From NCBI RefSeq assembly GCF_022385335.1, contig NZ_CP092431.1, forward strand, positions 682,001-746,000: a stretch of 64,000 nucleotides of DNA. Direction: 5' to 3'. The notes beneath the pieces were generated by a model, which was not told the DNA's origin, ran no database searches, and saw only the letters and a list, made by a program, of their open reading frames with translations. A program made the position numbers and the translations under genes. Source of the stretch: Streptomyces deccanensis (GTDB lineage Bacteria > Actinomycetota > Actinomycetes > Streptomycetales > Streptomycetaceae). Positions 42,964 through 50,914 of the stretch are shown here, piece by piece (positions within the stretch are counted from its first letter, which is position 1; the number at the start of each line of letters is the position of its first letter).

Positions 42964-44187
42964 TCAGACGACCGCCACGGCATAGCAGGCGAAGGCCCCC
43001 GCCAGGAGCGCGACCGCCGCTCGACGCGGCCCTCCGACACCGGTCCAGGGTGCCTCGAAGCGGTGGGTGAAGCGGCCCAGGACGAGCAGAGCGACCGCGA
43101 TGAGGGGCAGCCAGGCGAGCCGGGCGAGTATCCAGGCGGTGGTGTCCGGGGACGTGGTGAGCCCGGCCACCGGGGCGCCGAGGAGCGAACCGGGTATCGC
43201 CAGCGTGAGCAGGGCCGTCTGGTGCCAGCAGAAGATGGTCATCGCGGAGAGGTTGACGGCCACCACCGCCGCCCACAGGTTGCGCCGGCGCCGCAGCAGC
43301 CCGTCGAGTCGGTCCCGCAGGAGGATCGCCGCCCCGCACTGCGCACAGGCAAGCGCGAGCACGAGCAGGGACGGCGGGTGGGAGTTGGTGCGGGCCGTGC
43401 CCGGCACGCCGACCATGCTCGCCGGGTAGTGGAGGACGAGGAGCAGCACGGCGAACAGCGCGCCGCCCCCGAGGAGCATCAGCCGGGCGCCGCGCCGCCC
43501 GAGTCGCCCTTCGCCCCAGCAGACGCCCAGTTGGTACGCGAACAGCCAGCCCGGCCCGAGGTTGAGCAGGCCCAGCCAGGACGGCATGGCGTCCGCCCAG
43601 GGGCCGTACCGCAGCAGGTCCACGACGGCGACCGAGGCGAGCAGCGGTACGGCGGTCCGTCCTCCCCAGGCCCGCGCGGCCCGCACGCACCACGGCGTGA
43701 GCGCTGTCACCAGCACGTATATGCCGACGAACCACAGCGGCTGCACGACCAGCACCGCCCCGGTGCGCAACGTCGTGGCCGGCACCCCGGCGGCGTACAG
43801 CATCGGCAGGAGCACGGCCCACACCGCCGCGACGCCGAGGACCGGACGGCCGAGACGGGCCAGCCGCCCGCGCAGCCACGCACCCGTCGACACCCCGCGT
43901 TCGGTGGAGCGGCGCAGGGACAGGGTGGCGGCGCAGCCGCCGACGAGGAAGAAGATGCCGAGCATCTGCAGCACCCAGCTGACCGGGGCGAGGAACCCGA
44001 AGGTGGCGAGGGGGCTGGTGTTGTGCAGCGCGCCGTCGGGGCCGAGGGCGAGTCCGCCGAGCATCCAGTGGCCCACGGGGACGGCGAGGAGGGCGAGGGC
44101 GCGCAGGCCGTCGAGGGCGCGGTCGCGGTGGACGGGTGTGCGGGCCTCGATACGGGCGACGGCGACGGAGAGGTCAGGCAAGGCCAT
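42964..44187 (-). CDS. Acyltransferase-3 family membrane protein
   Basis: 407 residues, about 10 TM helices. RDRALDGLRALALLAVPVGHW near 21 is the acyltransferase-3 opening (partial quote), including the conserved His. FFLVGGCAATLSLRR and the later stretches fit the OafA/WcaD-type integral acyltransferases. Its start overlaps the upstream hydrolase by 14 bases. It probably O-acylates an extracellular sugar, lipid or secondary metabolite; the acceptor is unknown. Confidence 0.9.
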   Translation of the reverse strand: MALPDLSVAVARIEARTPVHRDRALDGLRALALLAVPVGHWMLGGLALGPDGALHNTSPLATFGFLAPVSWVLQMLGIFFLVGGCAATLSLRRSTERGVSTGAWLRGRLARLGRPVLGVAAVWAVLLPMLYAAGVPATTLRTGAVLVVQPLWFVGIYVLVTALTPWCVRAARAWGGRTAVPLLASVAVVDLLRYGPWADAMPSWLGLLNLGPGWLFAYQLGVCWGEGRLGRRGARLMLLGGGALFAVLLLVLHYPASMVGVPGTARTNSHPPSLLVLALACAQCGAAILLRDRLDGLLRRRRNLWAAVVAVNLSAMTIFCWHQTALLTLAIPGSLLGAPVAGLTTSPDTTAWILARLAWLPLIAVALLVLGRFTHRFEAPWTGVGGPRRAAVALLAGAFACYAVAVV

Positions 44188-45367
44188 GGCGGCAGTCCTT
44201 CGGGGCGGTGTCGCCGGTCGGGTGGGCGCAGGTGACGGCCCCGTAGGCGCCGACGGCGATGTCGGCGTAGTTGCTCAGGGACGCGGTGCCGGGGGCGAAG
44301 TAGCCGGTGTGGCCCTCGGCCCGGTCGGAGGCGACGACCCGGGCCCCGAAGCCGGGGGCGGCCGGGTCCGCGCCGTGGCCGAGTCCGAACAGCTCGACGG
44401 GCGGGATCCGGCTGATCCAGTCGGTCGCGTTCCGGGCGGTGGCCCACAGCCGGGCCCGGGCCCCGACCGGCACCTGGCCGGCGTGTTCGAGGCGCATACC
44501 GGGCGACGCCACCACCACGAGGTCGGAGACCTGCCGTCCGGTCAGCCGGTGGGCGGCGGCGCCGCACAGCACCGAGCCGTAGCTGTGGCAGAACACCGAG
44601 GGCGGGGCCACCGGACGGGTCGTCGCGGCCAGTCCGTCGAGGAAGCGCAGGAGCCGGGGCGCGCCCTCTTCCGCGAGGTGCCCGGTGGCGGCGTCCCAGC
44701 CGACTCCGACCGGGGTCGTGTAGCCGACCCACACGATCACCGCGGGGCGGTCCTCGGGGGAACGCCGGGTCATCTCGGCGCGCAGGTCGCGGGCCATGCC
44801 GGCCGCGACGTCGTACGAGGCCAGGTCCGTGTCGGAGCCCGGCACGACGACCGCCACGCGGCGGGCGGTCCGCAGGTCGCCGTACACCTCGGCGACCTGC
44901 CCCCGGCCGCGCGGGTCGAAGGCGAGGACGCGGCGCCCCGGGGTGAGGAGTCCGTCGTACGTCGCCGCCCGCGCCCGGGCCTCGCGGCGGGCGCCCTCGG
45001 GCTGCTCCGGGTCCGCGGCGCGGGCCAGTTCGCGGTCGCGTCCGGCGGTGAAGGCGCGGGCGTTGGCCGCGTAGCGGAGCTCGGGCGGGGCTCCGTCGAG
45101 GCCGCCCACGACGAGCGGGTGACGCTCGGCGAGTGCGGTCCGCTGTGCCGCCGTCAGTCCGGCGAAGAACCGGGCGACCTGTTCGGGCGTGGCCGACGCG
45201 GGGTCCGGCAGTGGCCTGCCGAGCAGCCGGTCGGCCGTCCACGCCGCCGTACCGGGAGGCGGGCCCGTGACGGCGGTCTGTACGTCGCCCGCCGCCCAGC
45301 CCGCCGTCCCCGCGACCGTCGCCAGCACCAGCGCGCAGGCGGTCAGCGTGCGCTTGAAACGCCTCAT
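44174..45367 (-). CDS. Secreted alpha/beta hydrolase (DUF1023-type)
   Basis: 397 residues. Signal peptide of about 25 residues ending near GTAGWA. Catalytic features: VFCHSYGSVLCG with nucleophile Ser and VVVVPGSDTDL as oxyanion region. The AFDPRGRGQVAEVYGDL region resembles the DUF1023 alpha/beta hydrolases of actinobacteria. A terminal HTGYF His is the likely catalytic His. It is in an operon with the acyltransferase and has a conserved element upstream of its start. Probably a secreted esterase or lipase. Confidence 0.83.
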   Translation of the reverse strand: MRRFKRTLTACALVLATVAGTAGWAAGDVQTAVTGPPPGTAAWTADRLLGRPLPDPASATPEQVARFFAGLTAAQRTALAERHPLVVGGLDGAPPELRYAANARAFTAGRDRELARAADPEQPEGARREARARAATYDGLLTPGRRVLAFDPRGRGQVAEVYGDLRTARRVAVVVPGSDTDLASYDVAAGMARDLRAEMTRRSPEDRPAVIVWVGYTTPVGVGWDAATGHLAEEGAPRLLRFLDGLAATTRPVAPPSVFCHSYGSVLCGAAAHRLTGRQVSDLVVVASPGMRLEHAGQVPVGARARLWATARNATDWISRIPPVELFGLGHGADPAAPGFGARVVASDRAEGHTGYFAPGTASLSNYADIAVGAYGAVTCAHPTGDTAPKDCRHGLA

Positions 45368-45446
45368 GGTGTGTCTCCCCGATTCCCCGTCGTGCTTCCG
45401 TTGGCGTGGTGGGCGGAAGGTAGGAAGCGGGGTGGTCGGCGGGCGT

Positions 45447-45486
45447 CACACCGGGGAGCCAACCTCGGCGTAGCACCCCGGTAGGG
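45447..45486. promoter_or_regulatory. Conserved ~38-bp element upstream of the hydrolase gene
   Basis: CACACCGGGGAGCCAACCTCGG followed by CACCCCGGTAGG-type sequence (quoted in part). It lies about 80 bp upstream of the hydrolase start at 45367 and has a close copy at 46366-46404 upstream of the methyltransferase. CCGG/GGGG arms face each other, giving a two-fold symmetric look. Confidence 0.6.
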
Positions 45487-45505
45487 GGGTGCCGGCCGGA
45501 CCTCC

Positions 45506-46291
45506 TCAGCGCAGCGTGAAGAAGATCATCGGGTTGTCGTCGCTCTCCCGGACGGGGTGACCGAGCGCGAGGGACCTCTTGATGTCGTTCAGCCGGTCGT
45601 GGATCTCGGGAGCGTGCGCTCGGGACGCGGTGAAGGGGACGTTCTCTCGTTCCGCGAGCCAGCGCAGCACCACCGCCCCCTCCGTGAACGGCAGCGCGCG
45701 GCGGCCGTGGAACACGTCGTGGACGCACACCGGTATGCCCGGTCGCAGCTGCGGGAACAGCTCACGGAGGTACCAGCGGGCGAAGCTCGCGGAGTGCGCC
45801 GCGTCGATGAACAGGAAGTCGGCGGTGGAGGCGGGGATCTTCTCCAGGTTCTCCCGGGCGTCCCCCTGGGTGAACGTCCAGCGGCCGGTGGAGAGGCTGT
45901 CGGGGACCTCCCGTACGACGTGGTCGACGATGTCGTACGAGTACAGGTGGCCGGTGCCGTTGTCGCGCAGCGCGCGCAGGATCCAGGTGGTGGACCAGCC
46001 GTGGAAGGTGCCGATCTCCACCACCGTCTCCGGCCGGGCCTCACGCAGGAGGAGATACGTGATCTCCGCCTCGATGTCGTCGAGTTGGGCCTTCATCGAG
46101 GTGGGCGGCGCGAGCAGGGCGCGCTGGCGTTCGCGGGCGCGGTCGAGGTCCTCGGCGAAGGTGCGGTAGAGGCGGCTGATGTGGTCGAGGTCGAGGGGCC
46201 GACCGTCGAGGGGCCCTCGCGCGGGCCCGCCGACGGGCCGGCCTTCGTGCGGGTGGTGGCCGACGTTCCTGTCGTGGCCGGGCTGGTGCAT
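45506..46291 (-). CDS. SAM-dependent methyltransferase, Methyltransf_24/cephalosporin-hydroxylase-like
   Basis: 261 residues. SAM-binding core VVEIGTFHGWSTTWILRAL near 90, acidic motif in HLYSYDIVDHVV and the second motif FLFIDAAHSASFARWYL. The ~45-residue N-terminal part is His/Gly/Pro-rich (HQPGHDRNVGHHPHEG). The acceptor is unknown. It is separated from the hydrolase by 138 bp and carries its own copy of the conserved upstream element, so the two units may be co-regulated. Confidence 0.82.
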   Translation of the reverse strand: MHQPGHDRNVGHHPHEGRPVGGPARGPLDGRPLDLDHISRLYRTFAEDLDRARERQRALLAPPTSMKAQLDDIEAEITYLLLREARPETVVEIGTFHGWSTTWILRALRDNGTGHLYSYDIVDHVVREVPDSLSTGRWTFTQGDARENLEKIPASTADFLFIDAAHSASFARWYLRELFPQLRPGIPVCVHDVFHGRRALPFTEGAVVLRWLAERENVPFTASRAHAPEIHDRLNDIKRSLALGHPVRESDDNPMIFFTLR

Positions 46292-46365
46292 GCCTCACGC
46301 TCCTGCGAAACCGTTTCCGTGATCGGGACGCGGTGATGCTGGAGCGTGGGCGGCGGGCCGCACAT

Positions 46366-46404
46366 CACACCCGGGTGCCAATCCTCGGATCACCCCCGGG
46401 TACG
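46366..46404. promoter_or_regulatory. Second copy of the conserved promoter element, upstream of the methyltransferase
   Basis: CACACCCGGGTGCCAATCC then CTCGGATCACCCCCGGGTA (adjacent). It aligns with 45447-45486 over about 38 bp with a few gaps and differences. It lies about 75 bp upstream of the 46291 start and has ACCCGGGT and CCCGGGT arms. A NarL-type regulator is encoded next door, a candidate binder. Confidence 0.6.
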
Positions 46405-46428
46405 ACACGCGGCCGGTCGGGCGGTCGG

Positions 46429-47124
46429 TCAGGCGGGCGAGGCCCCGGGTACGACGAGCCCCGACTCGTAGGCGAAGACGACGAGTTGGGCCCGGTCGCG
46501 GGCGCCGAGCTTGGCGAGCAGGCGGGTCATGTGCGTCTTGACGGTCTGCTCGGCCACCACCAGCCGCGCCGCGATCTCGGTGTTCGACAGACCCTGCGCC
46601 ACCAGGGACAGCACCTCCGTCTCGCGGGGCGTGAGGCCGTTCAGGCGGAGCCGGGCGGCCCGGGGTTCGGCGGGGCGGCGGCGGGCCACGTCCTCGATGA
46701 GGCGACGGGTGACGGACGGCGCGAGGAGGGCGTCACCCGCGGCGATCACCCGTACCGCCTGCACGAGTTCGGCCACCGGCGCGTCCTTGAGCAGGAAGCC
46801 GCTGGCGCCGGCGTGCAGCGCCTCGTAGACGTAGTCGTCGATGTCGAAGGTGGTCAGCATGAGCACCCTGGGCCGGTGCACCACGCCGCGCGGCGGGTTC
46901 AGCAGCTGCCGGGTGGCCTCCAGCCCGTCCATCTCGGGCATCCGTATGTCCATCAGCACGACGTCGGGGTGGGTGCGTCGGCAGACCTCGACGCCGGTCC
47001 GGCCGTCGGGCGCGTCACCCACGACGTCTATGTCGCTCTGCGCGGACAGCAGCGCGGAGAACCCCGAGCGCACCATGTCCTGGTCGTCGACGACGACCAC
47101 CCGCGTCACCGTGCTGTCTGCCAT
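46429..47124 (-). CDS. NarL/LuxR-family response regulator without adjacent kinase
   Basis: 231 residues. Receiver motifs VVVVDDQDMVRSGF, Asp in VVLMDIRMPEMDG near 58, LMLTTFDIDDY, GFLLKDAPV; LuxR HTH LTPRETEVLSLVAQGLSN ... TVKTHMTRLLAKLGARDR. The residues needed for phosphorylation are all present, yet no histidine kinase gene lies on either side in the window. It may have an unlinked partner and may control the hydrolase/methyltransferase promoters. Confidence 0.94.
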   Translation of the reverse strand: MADSTVTRVVVVDDQDMVRSGFSALLSAQSDIDVVGDAPDGRTGVEVCRRTHPDVVLMDIRMPEMDGLEATRQLLNPPRGVVHRPRVLMLTTFDIDDYVYEALHAGASGFLLKDAPVAELVQAVRVIAAGDALLAPSVTRRLIEDVARRRPAEPRAARLRLNGLTPRETEVLSLVAQGLSNTEIAARLVVAEQTVKTHMTRLLAKLGARDRAQLVVFAYESGLVVPGASPA

Positions 47125-47163
47125 GCCATCCCGCTTTCTCCGGTACGCGCCGGTACGTGGTGA

Positions 47164-47289
47164 TCAGTGGACGCCGAGGCCCGCCGCCGAGGCGAGCCAC
47201 TGCGTGCCGATCAGCGCGGCCACGGCCAGCGTCGTGACCCGCGCCAGGTGCCGGTTGGTCCGCGCCTCGCGCCGTGGTGCCTTCGCCAT
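47164..47289 (-). CDS. 41-residue membrane protein, possible
   Basis: From ATG 47289 (GAGGAG about 8 bases upstream): a basic N-terminus (AKAPRREARTNRHLARV) and one hydrophobic helix (TTLAVAALIGTQWLASAAG). An in-frame start at 47442 would give 92 residues with a Pro/Arg-rich front that looks non-natural. No family is recognised. Confidence 0.4.
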   Translation of the reverse strand: MAKAPRREARTNRHLARVTTLAVAALIGTQWLASAAGLGVH

Positions 47290-47676
47290 CTCCGACTCCT
47301 CGCCGTCCTCGTCGGCCGCGCGCCGTCGCGGGGCCCGGCGGTCCAATCTGCTGCCCCGGGGCACAGCACCGCCTCGGCCGAACGGCCAGAAGCCGGGGGG
47401 CGGGACCGCCCTGCCCTGGCCGAATGGTGGAGACGGCGCCACCGGGGCGTCCGGCCCACCCCCGCCACCCGGCGGGTACGGGCCCGTCGGACAGCGGGAC
47501 CGGCCGACGGGCCGACGGTGCCCGAGGTATCGCGCTCAACTGGCCCAGCACTACGCTCGGTCCACCACACCGGCGACGACACGCACCCTGACCGCGGACA
47601 TCTGAGGGATCATCGAGAAAGCTCCGACCTGGCCGCACGCGGGTCGAAGGCCCGCCTACCTCACCGGGAGACTCAC
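47290..47676. other. Intergenic stretch, promoter region of the interrupted dhaK-like gene
   Basis: 387 bp with no convincing gene. GC-rich, with a GGGAG ribosome binding site at 47666-47670 ahead of the ATG at 47677. No tRNA and no repeat array were seen. The part from about 47560 to 47676 probably contains the host promoter for the gene at 47677. Confidence 0.5.
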
Positions 47677-47703
47677 ATGAAGATGCTGATCAACGTCTTG
47701 TAG
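47677..47703 (+). pseudogene. dhaK: 5' remnant of dihydroxyacetone kinase gene dhaK at the element's left junction
   Basis: After a GGGAG site, ATG 47677 begins MKMLINV and then stops (Leu, TAG). Actinobacterial DhaK proteins open MKMLINVxETVVADAL (from memory), and E. coli DhaK opens MKKLIN, so the first seven residues match and the sequence then diverges abruptly. An integrase gene follows 60 bp later. The simplest reading is that the element integrated into codons 7-8 of dhaK. The rest of dhaK is not in the window. A seven-residue match is short, so this remains a hypothesis. Confidence 0.6.
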
Positions 47704-47762
47704 TTTGGCGCGGCCGCAGGTCAGGACCATGCTGTGGGGCCGTTGGTCAGCAAACTCCCAGC

Positions 47763-48908
47763 ATGAGTCAGGAGACGTGCACATTGGCGACCCAGCTCAT
47801 ACGCGGGATGGGCAGTTGCTTCAAGAACTGCGCCTGCGTTCGGCAGAATCGTTGCTCCCACCCCTACGCCATTCGCTACCGCGACGCCACTGGCCGCCAG
47901 CGCGAGGAGACAGGATACGCGACACAAGAGTCCGCACTCGACCGCCTGACCGAGGTGTACGGGGAGAAGCGAAGTACTCCACGCGCCCAGGCCGACCTCA
48001 AGCGGGAGATTGGGAAGCAGCGCTTCGGGCAGTACGTCCTGAGCTGGCTTACCAGGCAGCGCCATTACGCACCCGGCAGCGTCCGCTCGGTCAACCAGGT
48101 CCTCAACAGCCAAATTCTGCCGGTCCTGGAGTCACGACGCATGAATACGTTCACGTCGACGGTGGTCGAAGACTTCATCATGTCGATGGAGCAACGTTCC
48201 GTCGGGCTGGCTGCACAGCAGAACGCATTCGACACCCTCAAGAAGGTCCTCCTCGACGCACGTCGCCGTGGCGGTCTGCCTGAGGACCCATTCGAAGGGG
48301 TCGTTCCGCCCGAATACATCCCTCGGAAAATCACCATCCCGACGCTGGACGAGATCCACGCTCTCAAGGCAGCCGCGACTGACGAGCTGCGCGTCGTCAT
48401 CGACCTCATGTCCGGATGTGGGCTCCGGAACGGGGAAGCCTACGCCGCCAATATGGAACGGATGGTCGCGGACGACGTCTACCGGATCACAGAACAGATC
48501 GAAGGAAACACACGCCAGCGGGCACGCCTCAAGCATCGCAAGCTCGGAGAGTTCCGGGAGACCCCTATGCCATCGACTGTCCGCGATTGCCTCCTCCGCT
48601 ACGAGGAAGAACACGGCGTCAGTCCGCACGGATACCTCCTCCGAACCCAACGATCAGCGCACTGGGCGCACACGACCCTCCAATACCAGTGGGGCGCTGC
48701 CAGGAAGCGGGCAGGCATCACAAAGAAGCTCACTCCTTACTCCATGCGACACTTCTTCGCGTCCAACTGCTTGGCCAGAGGAATACCCATCACAGACGTC
48801 GCCGAATGGATGGGTCACAAGAGCATCAACATGACGTTCCGGATCTATCGCCACCTCATGCCAGCGTCGATCGGACGCGCTGCAAAGCTCCTGGACGAGG
48901 GGTTGTAG
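47763..48908 (+). CDS. Tyrosine recombinase/integrase
   Basis: 381 residues. Catalytic region: Arg in MSGCGLRNGEAYA near 220, a Lys in the ARLKHRKLG hairpin, YSMRHFFASN near 335 (Arg of the second box; the usual first His is Tyr), GHKSINMT and the nucleophile Tyr in FRIYRHL. The N-terminal 60 residues hold a Cys pair stretch (CFKNCACVRQNRC) and arm-binding region. ATG 47763 is the first start. It lies right after the dhaK junction. It most likely catalyses integration and excision of this element. Confidence 0.93.
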   Translation: MSQETCTLATQLIRGMGSCFKNCACVRQNRCSHPYAIRYRDATGRQREETGYATQESALDRLTEVYGEKRSTPRAQADLKREIGKQRFGQYVLSWLTRQRHYAPGSVRSVNQVLNSQILPVLESRRMNTFTSTVVEDFIMSMEQRSVGLAAQQNAFDTLKKVLLDARRRGGLPEDPFEGVVPPEYIPRKITIPTLDEIHALKAAATDELRVVIDLMSGCGLRNGEAYAANMERMVADDVYRITEQIEGNTRQRARLKHRKLGEFRETPMPSTVRDCLLRYEEEHGVSPHGYLLRTQRSAHWAHTTLQYQWGAARKRAGITKKLTPYSMRHFFASNCLARGIPITDVAEWMGHKSINMTFRIYRHLMPASIGRAAKLLDEGL

Positions 48909-48914
48909 AACGAA

Positions 48915-48940
48915 GGGGGCCGGGAGAATTCCCGGCCCCC
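48915..48940. terminator. Bidirectional terminator between int and xis
   Basis: Perfect 11-base arms 48915-48925 and 48930-48940 with a 4-base GAAT loop, followed by TTT on the plus side. It separates the convergent integrase and excisionase genes. Confidence 0.9.
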
Positions 48941-48941
48941 T

Positions 48942-49154
48942 TTACGAGACTTTCTGCTGCTGTGCCCAGTTGTCCAGATCCGTGACCTTGAACTTGAGGC
49001 TTCCGCCGAAGTAGTACCGAGGCAACCCATGGCGCCGGGACTCCCGGTACATCCAACGCCGACTCATACCGAGGTACGTTGCGGCTTCATCGACTCCCAG
49101 GTATGGGCAGCCGGCACCCCCGCCGCGCGTACCACGGACCGGCTGTCCGCTCAC
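48942..49154 (-). CDS. Excisionase-like MerR/AlpA-type DNA-binding protein
   Basis: 70 residues. The HTH_17 pattern is clear: YLGVDEAATYLGMSRRWMYR (partial), then FKVTDLDNWAQQQ. GTG 49154 overlaps the WhiB stop (GTGA). Small proteins of this type next to a tyrosine integrase act as recombination directionality factors. It faces the integrase gene. Confidence 0.88.
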   Translation of the reverse strand: MSGQPVRGTRGGGAGCPYLGVDEAATYLGMSRRWMYRESRRHGLPRYYFGGSLKFKVTDLDNWAQQQKVS

Positions 49155-49678
49155 GCCGGGTTCCTCTCACCAGCGGCCTCTGCAGCGCTCAGCGTGCCCG
49201 GGAGGAGGCGCGCGGCCCTTCGAAACTCGAGTCGGAGCAACTTCTTCACATGCGCCTCCGACACCTTGAGGACTTTGGCCACCCGTGCAGCTGACGTTCC
49301 GGAGCTGGCAGCTCGCCGGATCAGCTCCTTCTGCTCTGCCCTGCTGAGATGCACATCCCTTCCCGAGAGCGCCGCCGAGACACGTGCTGGCTCGCACCGG
49401 AGCTCAAAGCGGTGCCTGGCGGCCCTACGCTCGTCCTCCGTCAAACCGCCTCGAATACCGTTCGTATCGCCACACTCCAGCGCAGCTTCAAGGCAGGTCG
49501 TCACGACCTGGCAGGACGAGCAGATCGCTTTCGCCAGGGCAACGCGTTGCTCATCAGCAAGTCCGACTGGGAAGAAGAGATCGGGGTCCCTCGCTACTTC
49601 GACGGCCACGGCGCATGCTGCACGTTCCCTCCAGGTTTGGTCTCCTCTGACCCGGGAGCTGGTGCGCTCTTCGTCCAT
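49151..49678 (-). CDS. WhiB-like protein with C-terminal HTH extension
   Basis: 175 residues from ATG 49678. A WhiB core (about 18-95): four Cys in WRERAACAVA, ICSSCQVVTTCLEAALE, as expected for the 4Fe-4S cluster, and GIRGGLTEDERRAARHR in place of the usual G-V/I-W-G-G turn; the Trp is replaced by Arg. After it (about 115-165) comes a second basic helical unit (SRAEQKELIRRAASSGTSAA, VLKVSEAHVKKLLR) resembling a HTH. It is coupled to xis. It probably regulates the element's excision or transfer genes. Confidence 0.87.
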   Translation of the reverse strand: MDEERTSSRVRGDQTWRERAACAVAVEVARDPDLFFPVGLADEQRVALAKAICSSCQVVTTCLEAALECGDTNGIRGGLTEDERRAARHRFELRCEPARVSAALSGRDVHLSRAEQKELIRRAASSGTSAARVAKVLKVSEAHVKKLLRLEFRRAARLLPGTLSAAEAAGERNPA

Positions 49679-49808
49679 CTCTGGTACTTCCTGTTCGACG
49701 CGTGCTCTGAATCTGAGGGCCGCAGGCGCCCCGCCAGATGTACAAAGCATCCGAACAAGTGCCGGTTTCCCTAACCGGGCATCGTCGGCTATGTTGCCGC
49801 CCCCAGCG

Positions 49809-50205
49809 TCACGTGCGCAGCACTGCGTACCCAACCGGAGCCTGGCTCGCCTTCAGCCTGCGCCCGTTAGCCGCGCTCGCCGCCGGCGCTCTGGGCAGCC
49901 TGCTCGGCCTGTGCAGCGTGGTAGAGAAGCCGTCGGCGGCCTCTCGGCCCGGCAGCGAGACCTGGGCCCAGGCGTACTCGCGCAACCCGTGGATGCGGGC
50001 GAGGAGGTGCGCGGTGGGGGTGAGGAAGACGGGGGCGCAGGGCAGGTCACAGGTGATGATCACCGGACGCTCGCGGCGGCGGTCTGCCAAGACGCCAGCG
50101 TGGAGGGACAGCAGCAAGGGTGAGAGTTTGGAAGCGAAGGCGATCAGCGCGACGTTGAAGGTGGAGGCGTGCAGTTCGACAACGGCCAGGACGGACACCG
50201 CGATC
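49809..50205 (-). pseudogene. Fragment of an MFS transporter gene
   Basis: Translation of the minus strand gives MFS-like sequence without a start or C-terminal half: HASTFNVALIAFASKLSPLL, SLHAGVLADRRRERPVIITC and ANGRRLKASQA, recalling the TM1-TM3 region and loop of MFS_3 transporters. It begins abruptly next to the transposase fragment and ends at a stop near 49809. About 120 codons of an expected ~400 are left. Confidence 0.6.
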
Positions 50206-50216
50206 ATCGCTGGTGC

Positions 50217-50478
50217 CGGTACGCTGCTGACGGCGACGTTCCTTGTCCTCGGCATGCTTGCGAGCCCTGTCGGCGGCCTCGGCCTCGAACTGCGCGCGGG
50301 CGGCCTGTAGTTTCGCCAAGCGCTTCTCCCGCCGGTCCAGCTCGGCGGGCAGGTCCATCTCCTTGCCGTCCACGCCGAGGATGTGGTCCTCGGCTTCATC
50401 GGTGGCCTCCGCGTCGGCCAGCAGGGCCTGGGCCTTGGCTTCCAGCTGGGCAATCTCGGCCTCGACGCATTCTTCATG
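50217..50478 (-). pseudogene. Fragment of an IS1182-type transposase
   Basis: The minus-strand frame reads HEECVEAEIAQLEAKAQALL ... DHILGVDGKEMDLPAELDRR ... HAEDKERRRQQ (three partial quotes), the helical linker region of IS1182-family transposases. A stop lies just upstream and the homology ends at 50217. Both termini of the IS are absent. It shows past insertion and decay in this element. Confidence 0.65.
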
Positions 50479-50914
50479 GGATCGTCACTGACTTCGGCAC
50501 CATTCGCTACCACTTCTGCGCCGCGCCTGGCGAACCGGTTGGCAGCCGCCGGGCGGGCCGGGGGCAGCCAAGTTCGGTGCGTGGGGCGGGTTGCGTGCCC
50601 AGCGCTTGAGGTCACCGATGTGATAGAAGGTTCGGCGCCGCGCTTGGCCGCGAAGTGGGGAGAACTCGGGTCGTGGGAGCGGGGGCAGCGCAGGGCGGCG
50701 AGGGTGATCTCCGGCAGGTGGCGTTCGTGGCCTCTCGCAATCCTCCCCGCCTGATCGCCAGCCGCTGCGGTACGGCCTCTCTCGGGCGGCAGGCGCCCAC
50801 CTCACCCTTTATCGTCACAATGACATTAATCGTGCTAAGGTGGTCCTACGAGATCAACTGCTGACACCGCGTTGGTCATTCGTCGGGTCTCATGGTGCTG
50901 AACGGAGAACTGCC
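50479..50914. other. Gene-free stretch between transposase remnant and SIR2 gene
   Basis: About 435 bp with only short, GC-biased shadow frames. A relatively AT-rich segment (ACATTAATCGTGCTAAGG, about 50822-50839) precedes the SIR2 start and may be its promoter. GGAGAA at 50904-50909 is the SIR2 ribosome binding site. Confidence 0.5.

Noticed and set aside
47600..47762. tRNA attachment site for the integrase
   Set aside because: No cloverleaf, anticodon loop or TTC-arm sequence is visible; the dhaK-like start is the better candidate.
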